A stretch of 64,000 bases of DNA, from contig NCGJ01000002.1 of assembly GCA_002281555.1 (NCBI GenBank), forward strand, positions 434,001 to 498,000, in the 5' to 3' direction. Position 1 is the stretch's first letter, and each line of letters starts with the position of its first letter. The notes under the pieces are model-generated. The model was given only the letters and a program-made list of their open reading frames with translations, did not search any database and was not told the DNA's origin. Below, piece after piece: positions 7,958-16,778 of this stretch. The translations under genes were made by a program, and so were the position numbers. The DNA is from Hydrogenophilales bacterium 28-61-23. GTDB lineage: Bacteria > Pseudomonadota > Gammaproteobacteria > Burkholderiales > Thiobacillaceae.

Positions 7958-9337
7958 TTACTTGTGCACGCCCAGCTTTTCACGCCAGCCCGGGTACAGA
8001 CGATCGGCATCGCCCGGGAACGATTCGAAGGCGCGAGCAAATTCCTTGTGCTCTTTCGCGAATTCGATCGGGTCGGCCTTGGCCTTCCAGCACTCGTAAG
8101 ACTGACGCAGGGAGATCGCGCCGGCCGCCGGGGAATCGATGTGGCCGTAGGAGCCGCCGCCGGAGGTGTTGATGACGTTGCCGTGACCCAGGTTCTCGAA
8201 GAAGCCGGGCAGACGCAGTGCGTTCATACCGCCGGAGATGATCGGGGTGGTCGGCTTCATGCCGTGCCATTCCTGGTGGTAGTACGGGCCGTCAGCGGAA
8301 TCGCGCTCGATCATGTAGGCGATGTTGCGGTCGTCCTTGCCGCCTTCCATCTTGCCGTAGCCCATGGTGCCGACGTGGATGCCGGAAGCGCCTTGCAGAC
8401 GCGACATCTTGGACAGCACGAACGCGGTGTAGCCACGCACGGCGGACGGCGAGGTGATCGCGCCGTGACCGGCACGGTGATAGTGCAGGTACTGGTTGGG
8501 GTACTGACGACGCGCGGTGGTGATCATGCCGGGACCGCCGACATAGCCGTCGACCAAGAACGCAACCTTGTTGGCGTCGGGTCCGAAGGTTTCCAGGATG
8601 TAATCGGCGCGGGCGAGCATTTCGTAATGGTCGTCAGCGGTGATGTTGGCGGAGAACAGCTTGGCCTGGCCGGTTTCGTCCATGGCGCGCTTCATCGCGT
8701 CGTACACCAGCGGGATGACCTTCTTGGTCGGGCAGAACACCTGGTTGCCCTGGGGTTCGTCGTTCTTGATGAAGTCGCCACCCAGCCAGAATTGATACGC
8801 AGCAGCCGCGAACGGCTCGGGACGCAGACCCAGCTTCGGCTTGATGATGGTGCCGGCGATGTAGCCGCCGTTGACACGCGGGCGACCCAGGATGTCCCAC
8901 AGGTCGGTGATGTCTTTCGCCGGGCCGTCGAATTGGCGCAGCATGGACCAGGGCACATAGAAGTCCTGCATCTGCAGATGCTTGACGTCGCCCATGCCCT
9001 GGTTGTTACCAATCGCCAGGGTCAGGAACGACACCAGCATGGCGCGGCCGTCGGTGACGTTGCGGTCGAACAGGTCGTTCGGGTAGGCCACCTTCATGAT
9101 GCCCTTGGCTTCGTCGATGAAGTACACCAGCGCATCGACGCCCTTGGTGAAGTCGTCGGTGGTGGACACTTCGACGTTGGTGCCGGTGGAGGACTCGGCG
9201 GCGATGTGCGCGGCGACTTCCAGGTAGCCGTAACCGGTGGCCGGCTGCATGTGATACGCGACGAGAATGTGCTTGTCGCCCTTGATCAGGTCTTCTTCTT
9301 TCAGGCTGAGGTCGGAATAACGTGCTGACTGATCCAT
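7958..9337 (-). CDS. cbbM: Form II ribulose-1,5-bisphosphate carboxylase/oxygenase
   Basis: 459 aa, the usual length for form II. It carboxylates ribulose bisphosphate to two 3-phosphoglycerates without small subunits. Visible active-site elements are K166 in TIIKPKLGL, the carbamylated K191 in GGDFIKNDE and the loop 6 sequence [11 protein letters not shown]. The ATG at 9337 follows AAGGAGC. Form II enzymes have low CO2/O2 specificity and suit high CO2 or low oxygen. The upstream region carries a CbbR-type site (9430-9477); a terminator follows the gene. Confidence 0.98.
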   Translation of the reverse strand: MDQSARYSDLSLKEEDLIKGDKHILVAYHMQPATGYGYLEVAAHIAAESSTGTNVEVSTTDDFTKGVDALVYFIDEAKGIMKVAYPNDLFDRNVTDGRAMLVSFLTLAIGNNQGMGDVKHLQMQDFYVPWSMLRQFDGPAKDITDLWDILGRPRVNGGYIAGTIIKPKLGLRPEPFAAAAYQFWLGGDFIKNDEPQGNQVFCPTKKVIPLVYDAMKRAMDETGQAKLFSANITADDHYEMLARADYILETFGPDANKVAFLVDGYVGGPGMITTARRQYPNQYLHYHRAGHGAITSPSAVRGYTAFVLSKMSRLQGASGIHVGTMGYGKMEGGKDDRNIAYMIERDSADGPYYHQEWHGMKPTTPIISGGMNALRLPGFFENLGHGNVINTSGGGSYGHIDSPAAGAISLRQSYECWKAKADPIEFAKEHKEFARAFESFPGDADRLYPGWREKLGVHK

Positions 9338-9429
9338 TACTTGCTCCTTAAGCGATTCTTAGGTGTGGAATAAATCCCTGATCGGCAAAGGCCTACCTGG
9401 AATGGGGCGAACTATAGCGATGACTCGAC

Positions 9430-9477
9430 ATAAGAAAAAATAATGATTTGTGATGCTTGTTATAAGCATTTGCTTAT
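9430..9477. promoter_or_regulatory. Probable CbbR operator of cbbM
   Basis: An ATAAG half-site at 9430 is followed 32 bases later by the inverted repeat ATAAGCATTTGCTTAT (9462-9477; TATA on both sides extends the arms to 8). The same half-site plus inverted repeat, with the same 32-base offset, precedes cbbL (19709/19741) and the second cbbR (30165/30197). The site is 93-140 bases upstream of the cbbM start. CbbR proteins are LysR-type activators of cbb operons that bind such dyads. Confidence 0.7.
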
Positions 9478-9605
9478 ATCGAATCCCGTGCCGCGATGGC
9501 TTCTTGCCAAATTCATGCGTTCGAATCCCGTTTTCGATCTCTGCCGGCGCCGTCGCGAGGCGGGTCGCTATACTGGCTGCGTCTCCATGAGATCAAGGTG
9601 GCGTC

Positions 9606-10034
9606 ATGTACATACAACCGGAGTCCTTCGAGCGCGAGCCAGCGCTGGCGCGGATAGCCTCGATGCTGCCGGCCGCAACCTACAACAACACGCGCATCCT
9701 TTTGGCGGCGAGCGGGTCCGGCTGTGTGTTCGTGCCTATCCGCGCCATGCAGTACCTGGCCGTGGTGGATGCCGAGGAAATCATTTTTGTCGATAGCCAG
9801 CACAAGCGCTGGGTGGAAGTCGCCTGGCGGGGCTTCAAACCGCAGTCACGAAGCGCGCTGGATGAGCCGGTCGCTTACGAAGCGGTGTTCTATACGCCGG
9901 ACGCCGGCGACACGCAGCGGCGCTTGCAGGCCGAGTTCCCGGCCGCGCTGACATTGCTTGCCGGGCGGCGTCAGCCAAGCGCACCGGCGCATATTCTGTC
10001 GTTGGCGCGCAGACCCGCGACGAACGCCGAATAA
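9606..10034 (+). CDS. Hypothetical protein divergent from cbbM
   Basis: 142 aa with a plausible ribosome-binding site (AAGGTGG). No signal peptide, membrane segment or family that I recognise. The first 90 residues look like a compact alpha/beta fold (MQYLAVVDAEEIIFVD). It occupies the divergent position next to cbbM where a cbbR gene is often found. The codon bias matches its neighbours, supporting a real gene. Function unknown. Confidence 0.65.
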   Translation: MYIQPESFEREPALARIASMLPAATYNNTRILLAASGSGCVFVPIRAMQYLAVVDAEEIIFVDSQHKRWVEVAWRGFKPQSRSALDEPVAYEAVFYTPDAGDTQRRLQAEFPAALTLLAGRRQPSAPAHILSLARRPATNAE

Positions 10035-10075
10035 AGCCGGTCGGCGCGTTGATCTTGGCCGGTCTGGACACTGGC

Positions 10076-10720
10076 TCATGCCCACAGGCTCAGGGGCGGG
10101 TCGTTGACCAGGGCGCGCAGGATGTCGCTGCGTGTGATGATGCCGACCAGCTCGGTCTGCTCGCTGACCACCGGCAGCCCGGGCAGGTGATAGTCCAGCA
10201 GCACCCGCGCCACGCGGCGGATGTCGGTGATCGGGTCGGCGCTGACGACCGGCGTCGTCATCACATCGGCCACGCTATGGGCCAGGATGTCGCGCACCTT
10301 GCCATCCTCCAGGTTGATCACCGTGAGCAGGTTTTGCGCGGTGACCAGGCCGACGAGCTGGTGCGTCTTGTCGAGCACGGGCGCCTGGCTGAGGCCGCGC
10401 GCGGCCAGTTGCCGCCAGGCCTCGTCAACCCCTGTGTCGGGGCGCAGAGTCATGACATCACGGCTCATCAATTGGTATGCGTGCAAGATCGGGTCGCGCT
10501 CGGTCGGAACGCGGAGCATCTCGCGATAGGCCTGCGCGGCCTGTTGATACTGCCCGACCTCGTTGTTGTCGCGACGGATCAGGCGCAGTTCAGGCTCCGG
10601 TTCCTCCCCTTCCCGGTTGATGGCGCGTGTTCTGCGTACCGCACTCAGCCCGGGAACGGCAATGAGTTTTTCCAGGGAACCGCGAAAGGTTTGCCCGCTA
10701 ACGCCGTGAACATAAAACAT
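10076..10720 (-). CDS. Protein with a C-terminal pair of CBS domains
   Basis: 214 aa. An N-terminal region of about 80 residues with no family I recognise precedes two CBS domains (about 85-145 and 150-212) with the motifs LSQAPVLDKTHQLVGLVTAQ and LPGLPVVSEQTELVGIITRS. CBS pairs bind adenine nucleotides and act as energy or ionic sensors. It follows the TerC/rhodanese gene run on the same strand after 149 bases that contain a strong hairpin, so it may be separately transcribed. It converges with the hypothetical gene at 9606. Confidence 0.85.
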   Translation of the reverse strand: MFYVHGVSGQTFRGSLEKLIAVPGLSAVRRTRAINREGEEPEPELRLIRRDNNEVGQYQQAAQAYREMLRVPTERDPILHAYQLMSRDVMTLRPDTGVDEAWRQLAARGLSQAPVLDKTHQLVGLVTAQNLLTVINLEDGKVRDILAHSVADVMTTPVVSADPITDIRRVARVLLDYHLPGLPVVSEQTELVGIITRSDILRALVNDPPLSLWA

Positions 10721-10783
10721 CGTCCGCCTCTCAATCGTGTGCCGTCATCGGGCTGGCACCTGTTCGGCATAGGTTCGGCACAT

Positions 10784-10819
10784 GCCGCCGATGACCGCCA
10801 TGTTGAACCCATCGGCGGC
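10784..10819. repeat. Perfect hairpin between rhodanese and CBS genes
   Basis: GCCGCCGATG (10784-10793) pairs perfectly with CATCGGCGGC (10810-10819) around a 16-base loop. No U-run follows on either strand, so it may be an mRNA processing or stability hairpin rather than a terminator. Confidence 0.5.
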
Positions 10820-10869
10820 CAGATGAAAAGGGCGCTGTCGACCTCCGCTCGATCCAGGCCTTGGCGTTC

Positions 10870-11283
10870 TCAGTTTCGAACCACGGGGTTGTCATCGCGA
10901 ATCCAGCGGGTGATACCGTTGCGCACGTTGTACACGCGGGTATAGCCCAGATCGGTCAATTCCCGCGCCAGCGAACGGGATCGGCTGCCGGTACGGCAGA
11001 TCAGGACGATGGGTGCGTCCTTGGCCACCTCGGTGCCGATGCGCGGCAGGAATTCCGGATTCGGCCGTCCGCCGGCATCGACGTAAGTCAGCTTGCGGCT
11101 GCCCGCCACCACCCCGGTCTGGCGCCATTCTTCCGGCCGGCGAATGTCGTAGAGGGGCGCGCCTTGTGCGAGCAGCGTTTTCAACTGCTTGTTGTCGATG
11201 TTGCTGTAGGGCGGTTCCGAGCAGCCGGCCAGGCCGATTAGCAGGCCGAACAGGCCGAGCATGCCCAACAATCGTTGCGTCAT
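10870..11283 (-). CDS. Rhodanese-domain lipoprotein
   Basis: 137 aa. A lipoprotein signal ends in the lipobox LAGC. The rhodanese domain has YDIRRPEEWRQTGVV and the active loop ICRTGSRSRSLA with the catalytic Cys. The ATG overlaps the TerC stop as ATGA, behind AAGGAG, so it is translationally coupled. Being membrane-anchored in the periplasm (inferred from the lipobox), it differs from the soluble rhodaneses at 3549 and 20990. Its substrate is not evident. Confidence 0.88.
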   Translation of the reverse strand: MTQRLLGMLGLFGLLIGLAGCSEPPYSNIDNKQLKTLLAQGAPLYDIRRPEEWRQTGVVAGSRKLTYVDAGGRPNPEFLPRIGTEVAKDAPIVLICRTGSRSRSLARELTDLGYTRVYNVRNGITRWIRDDNPVVRN

Positions 11284-12263
11284 GTTGCATCTCCTTTGGG
11301 TGGGTGTCCGTTGCGTGTGGCGATCAGGCTGGCGACGACGCTGCCGACGATCAACACCGCGACGATGGTCAGCGAGGCTGCCACCGGCATGTGGTACCAG
11401 GGCATGATCAGCATCTTGGCGCCGATGAAAGTCAGCACCATGGCCAGGCCGTATTTGAGCAGATGGAAGCGGTCGGCCACGTCGGCGAGCAGGAAATACA
11501 GCGCGCGCAAGCCCATGATGGCGAAGATGTTGGAAGTGAACACGATGAACGGATCGGTCGTGATGGCGAAGATGGCCGGAATCGAATCGACCGCGAAGAC
11601 CAGATCGGACACTTCGATCAGGATCAGCACCAGGAACAGCGGCGTGAAATAGCGCACCCCATCCTTCATCACGCTGAATTTCTCGCCGTGGTGACCCTCG
11701 GCAATACGCAGATGGCGACGCGCAAACTTCAGCACCGGATTGTTTTCCAGATCGGGCGCTTTTTCCGCCATGACCAGCATGCGCAGGCCGGAAACGACCA
11801 GGAAAGCGCCGAACAGATAGAGCACCCAGCTGAATTCGCGCACCACCCAGGCGCCAGCCAGAATCATGATCGCGCGCATGACGATGGCGCCGAGCACGCC
11901 GTAAATCAGCACCCGACGCTGGTATTCGGCGGCGACGTGGAAGGACGAGAAGATCAGCAGAAAGACGAACACGTTGTCGACCGATAACGACTTCTCGATC
12001 AGATAGCCGGTGAAGAATTCCAGCGCCTTGCGGTCGGCGACTTCCGGGCCCAGCGTGCCATTCAGATACCACCACAGCCCGAAGTTGAACAACAGCGCCA
12101 TGCTGACCCAGACCAGCGACCAGGCTGCCGCCTCCCTGACGCCAACCTTGTGCGCCTTGCGACCCCCGAACACGAACAGATCCAGCGCCAGCATGACCAG
12201 CACGAAAGCGGTAAAGGCGCCCCACATCCAGGGTTCGCCGATGGAGACTGCGGTGTTATTCAT
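11280..12263 (-). CDS. TerC/Alx-family membrane protein
   Basis: 327 aa with seven to nine hydrophobic segments. Family features include EKSLSVDNVFVFLLIFSSF and the later LIEVSDLVFAVDSIPAIFAI, with acidic residues inside the membrane. TerC/Alx proteins are linked to manganese export, pH response and tellurite resistance; which applies here is unknown. The start overlaps the stop of the small membrane gene (ATGA) and its end overlaps the rhodanese start, so three genes are tightly coupled. Confidence 0.92.
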   Translation of the reverse strand: MNNTAVSIGEPWMWGAFTAFVLVMLALDLFVFGGRKAHKVGVREAAAWSLVWVSMALLFNFGLWWYLNGTLGPEVADRKALEFFTGYLIEKSLSVDNVFVFLLIFSSFHVAAEYQRRVLIYGVLGAIVMRAIMILAGAWVVREFSWVLYLFGAFLVVSGLRMLVMAEKAPDLENNPVLKFARRHLRIAEGHHGEKFSVMKDGVRYFTPLFLVLILIEVSDLVFAVDSIPAIFAITTDPFIVFTSNIFAIMGLRALYFLLADVADRFHLLKYGLAMVLTFIGAKMLIMPWYHMPVAASLTIVAVLIVGSVVASLIATRNGHPPKGDAT

Positions 12264-12604
12264 TGTTTAGCCTCTTCGTAGTGGTTGTGCGGCGATGCTG
12301 CTTCTTCTTTCTGCGCCGGAAGGAGGCCGTCCAGATATTTATCCAATTGCTCGCGTGCAGCGGGCAAACCCTGCTCCACCTGTTGCATTACCCCGCGCGC
12401 CGGATCAGCCAGAAGTTCTTGCACTCCACCGGTCAAGGCTTGCGCCTGGCCGAAGAACCAGCCGATCAACGCCACGACGGCCCAGATCGCCAGCCCGAAT
12501 AGCGCCAGCAGCCCGACGCCAAGGCCGATCCAGGTGCGCTGCCGTATTTGAAAGATGCGGGGCGCGAACTGAGCCGCGAAAGCGAGCCAACCAAGTCTGT
12601 GCAT
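12260..12604 (-). CDS. Small single-helix membrane protein
   Basis: 114 aa with one membrane helix (about 28-52, IGLGVGLLALFGLAIWAVVA) preceded by basic residues and followed by a soluble helical tail. No family recognised. It sits between the HPF-like gene (9-base gap) and terC (ATGA overlap), so it belongs to that operon, and may support or localise the TerC protein. Confidence 0.8.
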   Translation of the reverse strand: MHRLGWLAFAAQFAPRIFQIRQRTWIGLGVGLLALFGLAIWAVVALIGWFFGQAQALTGGVQELLADPARGVMQQVEQGLPAAREQLDKYLDGLLPAQKEEAASPHNHYEEAKQ

Positions 12605-12613
12605 GATGCTGCC

Positions 12614-12982
12614 TCAGCGATCGTCGGCCAGCGCGGCGATCTGTTCCGCCTCGGGTAGCGCCGGCAGATCGGGCGCGAATTGCCGCTGCCGCGACAGGCG
12701 TCTGGCCAGCGTGCGACCGGCGCGTTCGACGGCACGGTCGATGGCCAGGTACAGATCGGTCTCGATGTCTTCGATCACCACCGTCGGCGAGGTCTTCAGG
12801 CGCACCTCGATCAGGCAGCGCTTGTCAGCGCCGCCGCGCGGGCCGTTGATGTCGGAGAGTCGCACGGTGATCCGGGTGATGGCTTCGTCGCCACGGCTGA
12901 GGCCGTAGGCCAAGCGCTTCACCACATAGTTGTTGAGGCCTTCGGTAAGGCTGAATCCCTGGCTTTGAATATCTGTCTGCAT
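12614..12982 (-). CDS. Ribosome hibernation factor-like protein (HPF/RaiA, S30AE family)
   Basis: 122 aa from the ATG at 12982 (AAGGAAG upstream). The fold pattern matches HPF/RaiA: the N-terminal TDIQSQGFSLTEGLNNYVVK and the central block on modified strands (RCLIEVRL, IEDIETDLYLAIDRAVER). Such proteins inactivate or store 70S ribosomes in stress or stationary phase. It is the first gene of the minus-strand run to TerC and rhodanese, and is divergent from the NhaR-like gene, which may regulate it. Confidence 0.85.
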   Translation of the reverse strand: MQTDIQSQGFSLTEGLNNYVVKRLAYGLSRGDEAITRITVRLSDINGPRGGADKRCLIEVRLKTSPTVVIEDIETDLYLAIDRAVERAGRTLARRLSRQRQFAPDLPALPEAEQIAALADDR

Positions 12983-13100
12983 GGCCGCTTCCTTTCGCTT
13001 CCGGTTGAACATGGCCGCATCCTACGGCGCGACACAAAGAAGAAAAATTCGAATTACAGTGATGCTTAATCCGCTTTTATCGATACGAGAGGCCACCCTC

Positions 13101-13994
13101 ATGCTCAACTTCAAGCACCTGAATTACTTCTATACCGTGGCCAAGACCGGCGCGGTCAACCGCGCGGCGGACAAACTGCATGTCGCGCCACAGACCCTAT
13201 CCGGCCAGTTGACCCAGTTCGAGGCGCGGCTCGGCGTCGCCCTGTTCCGGCGCACCGGCCGCAGACTGGAATTGACCGATATCGGCCGCGTGGTGTTGTC
13301 CTACGCCGAGGAACTGTTCCAGGTCGGCGCGGAACTGGAACAAACCCTGCGCGACAGTCGCGAAGAAAGAACCTTTCCATTTCGCGTCGGCATCGCCGAT
13401 GTGGTGCCCAAATCCATCGCCCACCAGTTGCTCGCTCCGGCCCTGGCGCAGCCCGAACCGGTGCGCCTGATCTGCCGGGAAGACCGGCTCGATCGCCTGC
13501 TCGGCGAACTGGCCATCCACCGGATCGACATGGTGCTGGCCGACCGGCCGATGCCGCCCGGCATGGACGTGAAGGGCTACAGCCACGCTCTGGGCGAATG
13601 CGGCGTCGCCTTCTATACCACGCCCGATCTGGCGGCAGGTCTGACGGGTGTTTTTCCTGCTTGTCTGAACGGCGCACCGCTGCTCATTCCCGGCGCGGAC
13701 AGCGCCTTGCGCGCCCCGTTGATGCGCTGGCTGGAGCGAAATGACATACGGCCACGCATCGTCGGCGAGTTCGACGACAGCGCGCTGATGAAGGCCTTTG
13801 GCAAGGCCGGCGCCGGCATCTTTCCCGCCCCGGTCGTCACTGGCTCTGAGGTGGAAAGCCAATACGGCGTGCTCCGGCTGGGTGAAACGCGCGACTTGCG
13901 CGAGCGCTTCTTCGCCATCTCGGTGGAACGCAAAGTGACCCACCCGGCGGTGCTGGCCATCCTGGAAGCCGCGAGCCAAGCCTTGTTCGCTTGA
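13101..13994 (+). CDS. nhaR: LysR-family regulator of the NhaR type
   Basis: 297 aa from the ATG at 13101. The N-terminal winged helix has LNYFYTVAKTGAVNRAADKL and VAPQTLSGQL, followed by LFRRTGRRLELTDIG, the pattern of NhaR. In E. coli NhaR activates the sodium/proton antiporter gene nhaA and osmC in response to Na+; no nhaA is seen here. The gene is divergent from the HPF-TerC operon, and the 118-base gap contains the palindrome AATTCGAATT (13047-13056), so that operon is a candidate target. Confidence 0.85.
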   Translation: MLNFKHLNYFYTVAKTGAVNRAADKLHVAPQTLSGQLTQFEARLGVALFRRTGRRLELTDIGRVVLSYAEELFQVGAELEQTLRDSREERTFPFRVGIADVVPKSIAHQLLAPALAQPEPVRLICREDRLDRLLGELAIHRIDMVLADRPMPPGMDVKGYSHALGECGVAFYTTPDLAAGLTGVFPACLNGAPLLIPGADSALRAPLMRWLERNDIRPRIVGEFDDSALMKAFGKAGAGIFPAPVVTGSEVESQYGVLRLGETRDLRERFFAISVERKVTHPAVLAILEAASQALFA

Positions 13995-14006
13995 CAACGA
14001 GTAGGT

Positions 14007-14027
14007 GGAAAAGCGGAGCGCTTTTCC
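14007..14027. terminator. Bidirectional hairpin between convergent genes
   Basis: GGAAAAGCG (14007-14015) and CGCTTTTCC (14019-14027) form a perfect 9-base stem with a 3-base loop between the ends of nhaR and the small conserved gene. The A/T-rich stem base supplies a short U-stretch in both directions. Confidence 0.55.
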
Positions 14028-14052
14028 CCTGATATCTACGCCTGATTGCTGT

Positions 14053-14349
14053 TCACTCGTCGTCGCCCAGTTCCGGATCCCAGCCCTTTTCGCGCGCGGT
14101 TTTTACCGCCTTGCCGTAAAGCTCGGTATGTCGTTGTTGCAGGTCGGGCGGCAGGCGGCTGGGCAGGCCGGCGTATTTGTCCCATTCGGCCTGTACCTTG
14201 TCCATCAGGATCTGCATGCGGCCGAGGTCCCAACCGGTGCAGTCTTCGGTTTCCGAAATGAAGCCGAACACGCGGCCGTCGAGCACGATGCGGCCGAGCT
14301 GGGTGATGCCGTGATGGTCCTGATTGAAGCCGACGTAGGTGGTTTGCAT
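14053..14349 (-). CDS. Small conserved protein at the end of the cbbLSQO operon
   Basis: 98 aa, acidic, without signal or membrane segment. Motifs are QDHHGITQLGRIVLDGRVFG and DCTGWDLGRMQILMDKVQ. It begins 11 bases after the cbbO stop, so it is almost certainly cotranscribed with the RuBisCO activation genes. I do not know a named family; a role in RuBisCO function is inferred only from its position. Confidence 0.75.
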   Translation of the reverse strand: MQTTYVGFNQDHHGITQLGRIVLDGRVFGFISETEDCTGWDLGRMQILMDKVQAEWDKYAGLPSRLPPDLQQRHTELYGKAVKTAREKGWDPELGDDE

Positions 14350-14360
14350 GGTTTTTGCGG

Positions 14361-16727
14361 TTAGCGAGTGAGGCCTGCATAGAGCAGCGGCAGCTTCTCC
14401 GGCAGGCGTTGAACATGATCGACGACCATGTAGTTGTTCTGGCCGAAGATGCGCGAGACGTAATTATCCGCGCGCGGATCCAGGCTCATGCAATAAGTTG
14501 TGACGCCGATTCGGGCGACTTCTTCCACCGCCTTCTTGGTATCCATGCGCAGATATTGCGGGTCGCGCACGTCGACGTCGGCCGGTTCGCCGTCGGTGAT
14601 GACAATGAGCAGTTTTTTCGCCGAACGTTGCAGTTGCAGATGATGGCCGGCATGGCGGATGGCCGCGCCCATGCGGGTGGAGAGCTGGCCGGTCATGCCG
14701 GCGAGTTTGGCCTTGGGCGTCTCATCCCAGTGCTGGTCGAAGTCCTTGAAGCGGTAGTACTCGACGTCGTGGCGGCCATCTGAACAGAAGCCGTGGATGG
14801 CGAACGGGTCGCCTACCTTGTTGATCGCATCGGCCAGCAGCACGCAGGCCTGCTGGGTCAATTCGCGCACCGAATACTCCTGATCCTGCACTTTTTCGTT
14901 GGTTGATTCCGACAGGTCGAGCAGCACCAGGATCGAGAAGTCACGTGTCTTGCGCACGCTGCGCATCATGATGCGCGGGTCGGGCTGGTTGCCCAGGCGG
15001 ATGTCGATAAAACTTTGAACCGCCGCGTTGATGTCAATCTCATCGCCGTCTTCCAGTTTGCGGATGCGCTGCACGCCTTGCGGCTGCATGGCATCAAGCA
15101 AAAACTTCATGCGGTGGATTTCGCGCTTGTATTGCGCGGTGATGTCTTCGATGACCTGCAAATCCCCTGACTTGGCGCGCTTTTCCTGCACGGTCGCCCA
15201 GGCCGGACGTTCGAGCTGAATCTGGTAGTCCCACTCGGAATAATGGAACGGGTCGGACAACGGCTCTTTGCCTTCCATGTCGTTCCAACTGACGCCCAAG
15301 TCTTCGTAGGGAAACAGTTCGGTCGGCAGCACCCAGATTTCCTGTGCGTCGTCGCCCGCGCCTTCGACCTCGACTTCGTTGGCCATTTCCATCACGTTCA
15401 CGTACTTGCGCACCTGCTTGATGGAGTCGTAACCCGCCCCTGCGGCCTTGTTGAAATCGAACTCCTCAAATTCCCAGAAATAGCGGTTGTCGTCGCGGTA
15501 GGGCGCGGTGAGCAGGTCGGTACGCGGGTTGAAGGCGATGCGTTTTTGCGGGTATTGGGCACTGTGGTGCGGAATGAGACTGTGCGCGAGCTGCACGCCG
15601 ATGTCCCACGAGGTCAGGTGACTGTCCAGTTTGTCCGCTGCGGCGGCAAATAGCGCACGGCCTTCCGCGATCCACGCATCGTTGTCCTGATAACTCTCGT
15701 CCAGCAGCGCACGCGCCAGCCGGTTGAGGTAATCGCCGACGCTGGCGTGCATCGACGGAGTGGCGGTGTGCAACTTGCTCCACAGTTGCTTCATGCCGGG
15801 GAAACGACGGATCGTCAGTGTTTCGATACGTGCGTCTTCAATCACGCCGATCATCGCCATCTGCAAGGGATTCAGGGCTTCGGCGGAAATCGGCTGTTTG
15901 GTTTCGACCAGATGCGCGGCGCAATGCGCGGCGGTGGCGCGATACAGTTCGAGGCCGGAAATGGGATCAAAGCCTTCACGCGTAAAGTCGTCCAGCGCAT
16001 CCGGCAGATGCAGCAGATAGTCTTCGATATACGGTCTGTGACCTTCGCGCGTCTCGAAGTCGCCCGCAGTCGGGCGCATGAAAAAGTCGCGCGCCCACAG
16101 CGCCCGCAGATACATGTTGATGCGGCGTTGCACATCAACCAGCAGCGTGCCCTTGCGCTCTTTTTGCAGCATCGCAATCGAGTCTTTTGATTCGAGACTG
16201 AAGTAGCGAATCTGCTCCTCGTAATTGGTGCGGTGCGCGTGCGCGCCCCACATCGCCCAGCGCCGCAAGCCGCCCAGCGTCAATTGCTGGAACAGCACTT
16301 CGAGCTTGTCCAGCATCGGACGCACGCCGCGCGGCGCCTGCGCGATCAGGGTGTTGAGAAATTGCAGGTAATTGAGAAAAAGCTGCGCATCGCCCAGACG
16401 GTTAGCCGCCGTTGGCGCAGTGGCAAGCATCAATTCGATCACCGATCCGGAAGTGCGCGAGGCGAGCGACAGCGCGGCGGTAATGAGCTCACCGATGACA
16501 TCTTCCCCGACTTCCTTGGCCACCTGGGGCGCATCCACAATCCACGCCTCGACCAGCGGGTCGCCCTTGCCCAGCCCGCGAATCGCGGCCGCACCCTTAA
16601 GATAGGTATCCAGACCGCGCGGCGAAAACACCTTGGTCGCATCATGCCAATTGGTGGCAAGCGCCTCCTGGCTATGCGGCGACAGGTCTTCCAGCATTTC
16701 TGCGTAGTCAGCGAGATTGATCGACAT
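14361..16727 (-). CDS. cbbO: CbbO-type von Willebrand A protein of the form I RuBisCO operon
   Basis: 788 aa from the ATG at 16727 (GAGGTGA upstream). The C-terminal VWA domain has the MIDAS sequence LDLSESTNEK and ITDGEPADVD. CbbO is the adaptor that brings the CbbQ hexamer to RuBisCO through its VWA domain. The homologue at 4107-6374 belongs to the form II operon. A 51-base gap with a dispersed repeat separates it from cbbQ. Confidence 0.94.
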   Translation of the reverse strand: MSINLADYAEMLEDLSPHSQEALATNWHDATKVFSPRGLDTYLKGAAAIRGLGKGDPLVEAWIVDAPQVAKEVGEDVIGELITAALSLASRTSGSVIELMLATAPTAANRLGDAQLFLNYLQFLNTLIAQAPRGVRPMLDKLEVLFQQLTLGGLRRWAMWGAHAHRTNYEEQIRYFSLESKDSIAMLQKERKGTLLVDVQRRINMYLRALWARDFFMRPTAGDFETREGHRPYIEDYLLHLPDALDDFTREGFDPISGLELYRATAAHCAAHLVETKQPISAEALNPLQMAMIGVIEDARIETLTIRRFPGMKQLWSKLHTATPSMHASVGDYLNRLARALLDESYQDNDAWIAEGRALFAAAADKLDSHLTSWDIGVQLAHSLIPHHSAQYPQKRIAFNPRTDLLTAPYRDDNRYFWEFEEFDFNKAAGAGYDSIKQVRKYVNVMEMANEVEVEGAGDDAQEIWVLPTELFPYEDLGVSWNDMEGKEPLSDPFHYSEWDYQIQLERPAWATVQEKRAKSGDLQVIEDITAQYKREIHRMKFLLDAMQPQGVQRIRKLEDGDEIDINAAVQSFIDIRLGNQPDPRIMMRSVRKTRDFSILVLLDLSESTNEKVQDQEYSVRELTQQACVLLADAINKVGDPFAIHGFCSDGRHDVEYYRFKDFDQHWDETPKAKLAGMTGQLSTRMGAAIRHAGHHLQLQRSAKKLLIVITDGEPADVDVRDPQYLRMDTKKAVEEVARIGVTTYCMSLDPRADNYVSRIFGQNNYMVVDHVQRLPEKLPLLYAGLTR

Positions 16728-16747
16728 GGTTCACCTCGAATGAATGT

Positions 16748-16768
16748 AGGGTGCGCCGTGCGCACCCT
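16748..16768. repeat. Short GTAGGGTGCGC-type hairpin repeat
   Basis: AGGGTGCGC and GCGCACCCT form a perfect 9-base stem with a 3-base loop between cbbQ and cbbO. It resembles the longer inverted repeat at 7841-7893 in the form II operon. Confidence 0.7.
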
Positions 16769-16778
16769 TCGGCTGCAA

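Noticed and set aside
47-9328. Long open frames on the plus strand opposite the DUF302-like, sensor, cbbO, cbbQ and cbbM genes
   Set aside because: They are antisense to genes with clear protein motifs and read as Gly/Arg/Val-rich translations of the GC-rich opposite strand.
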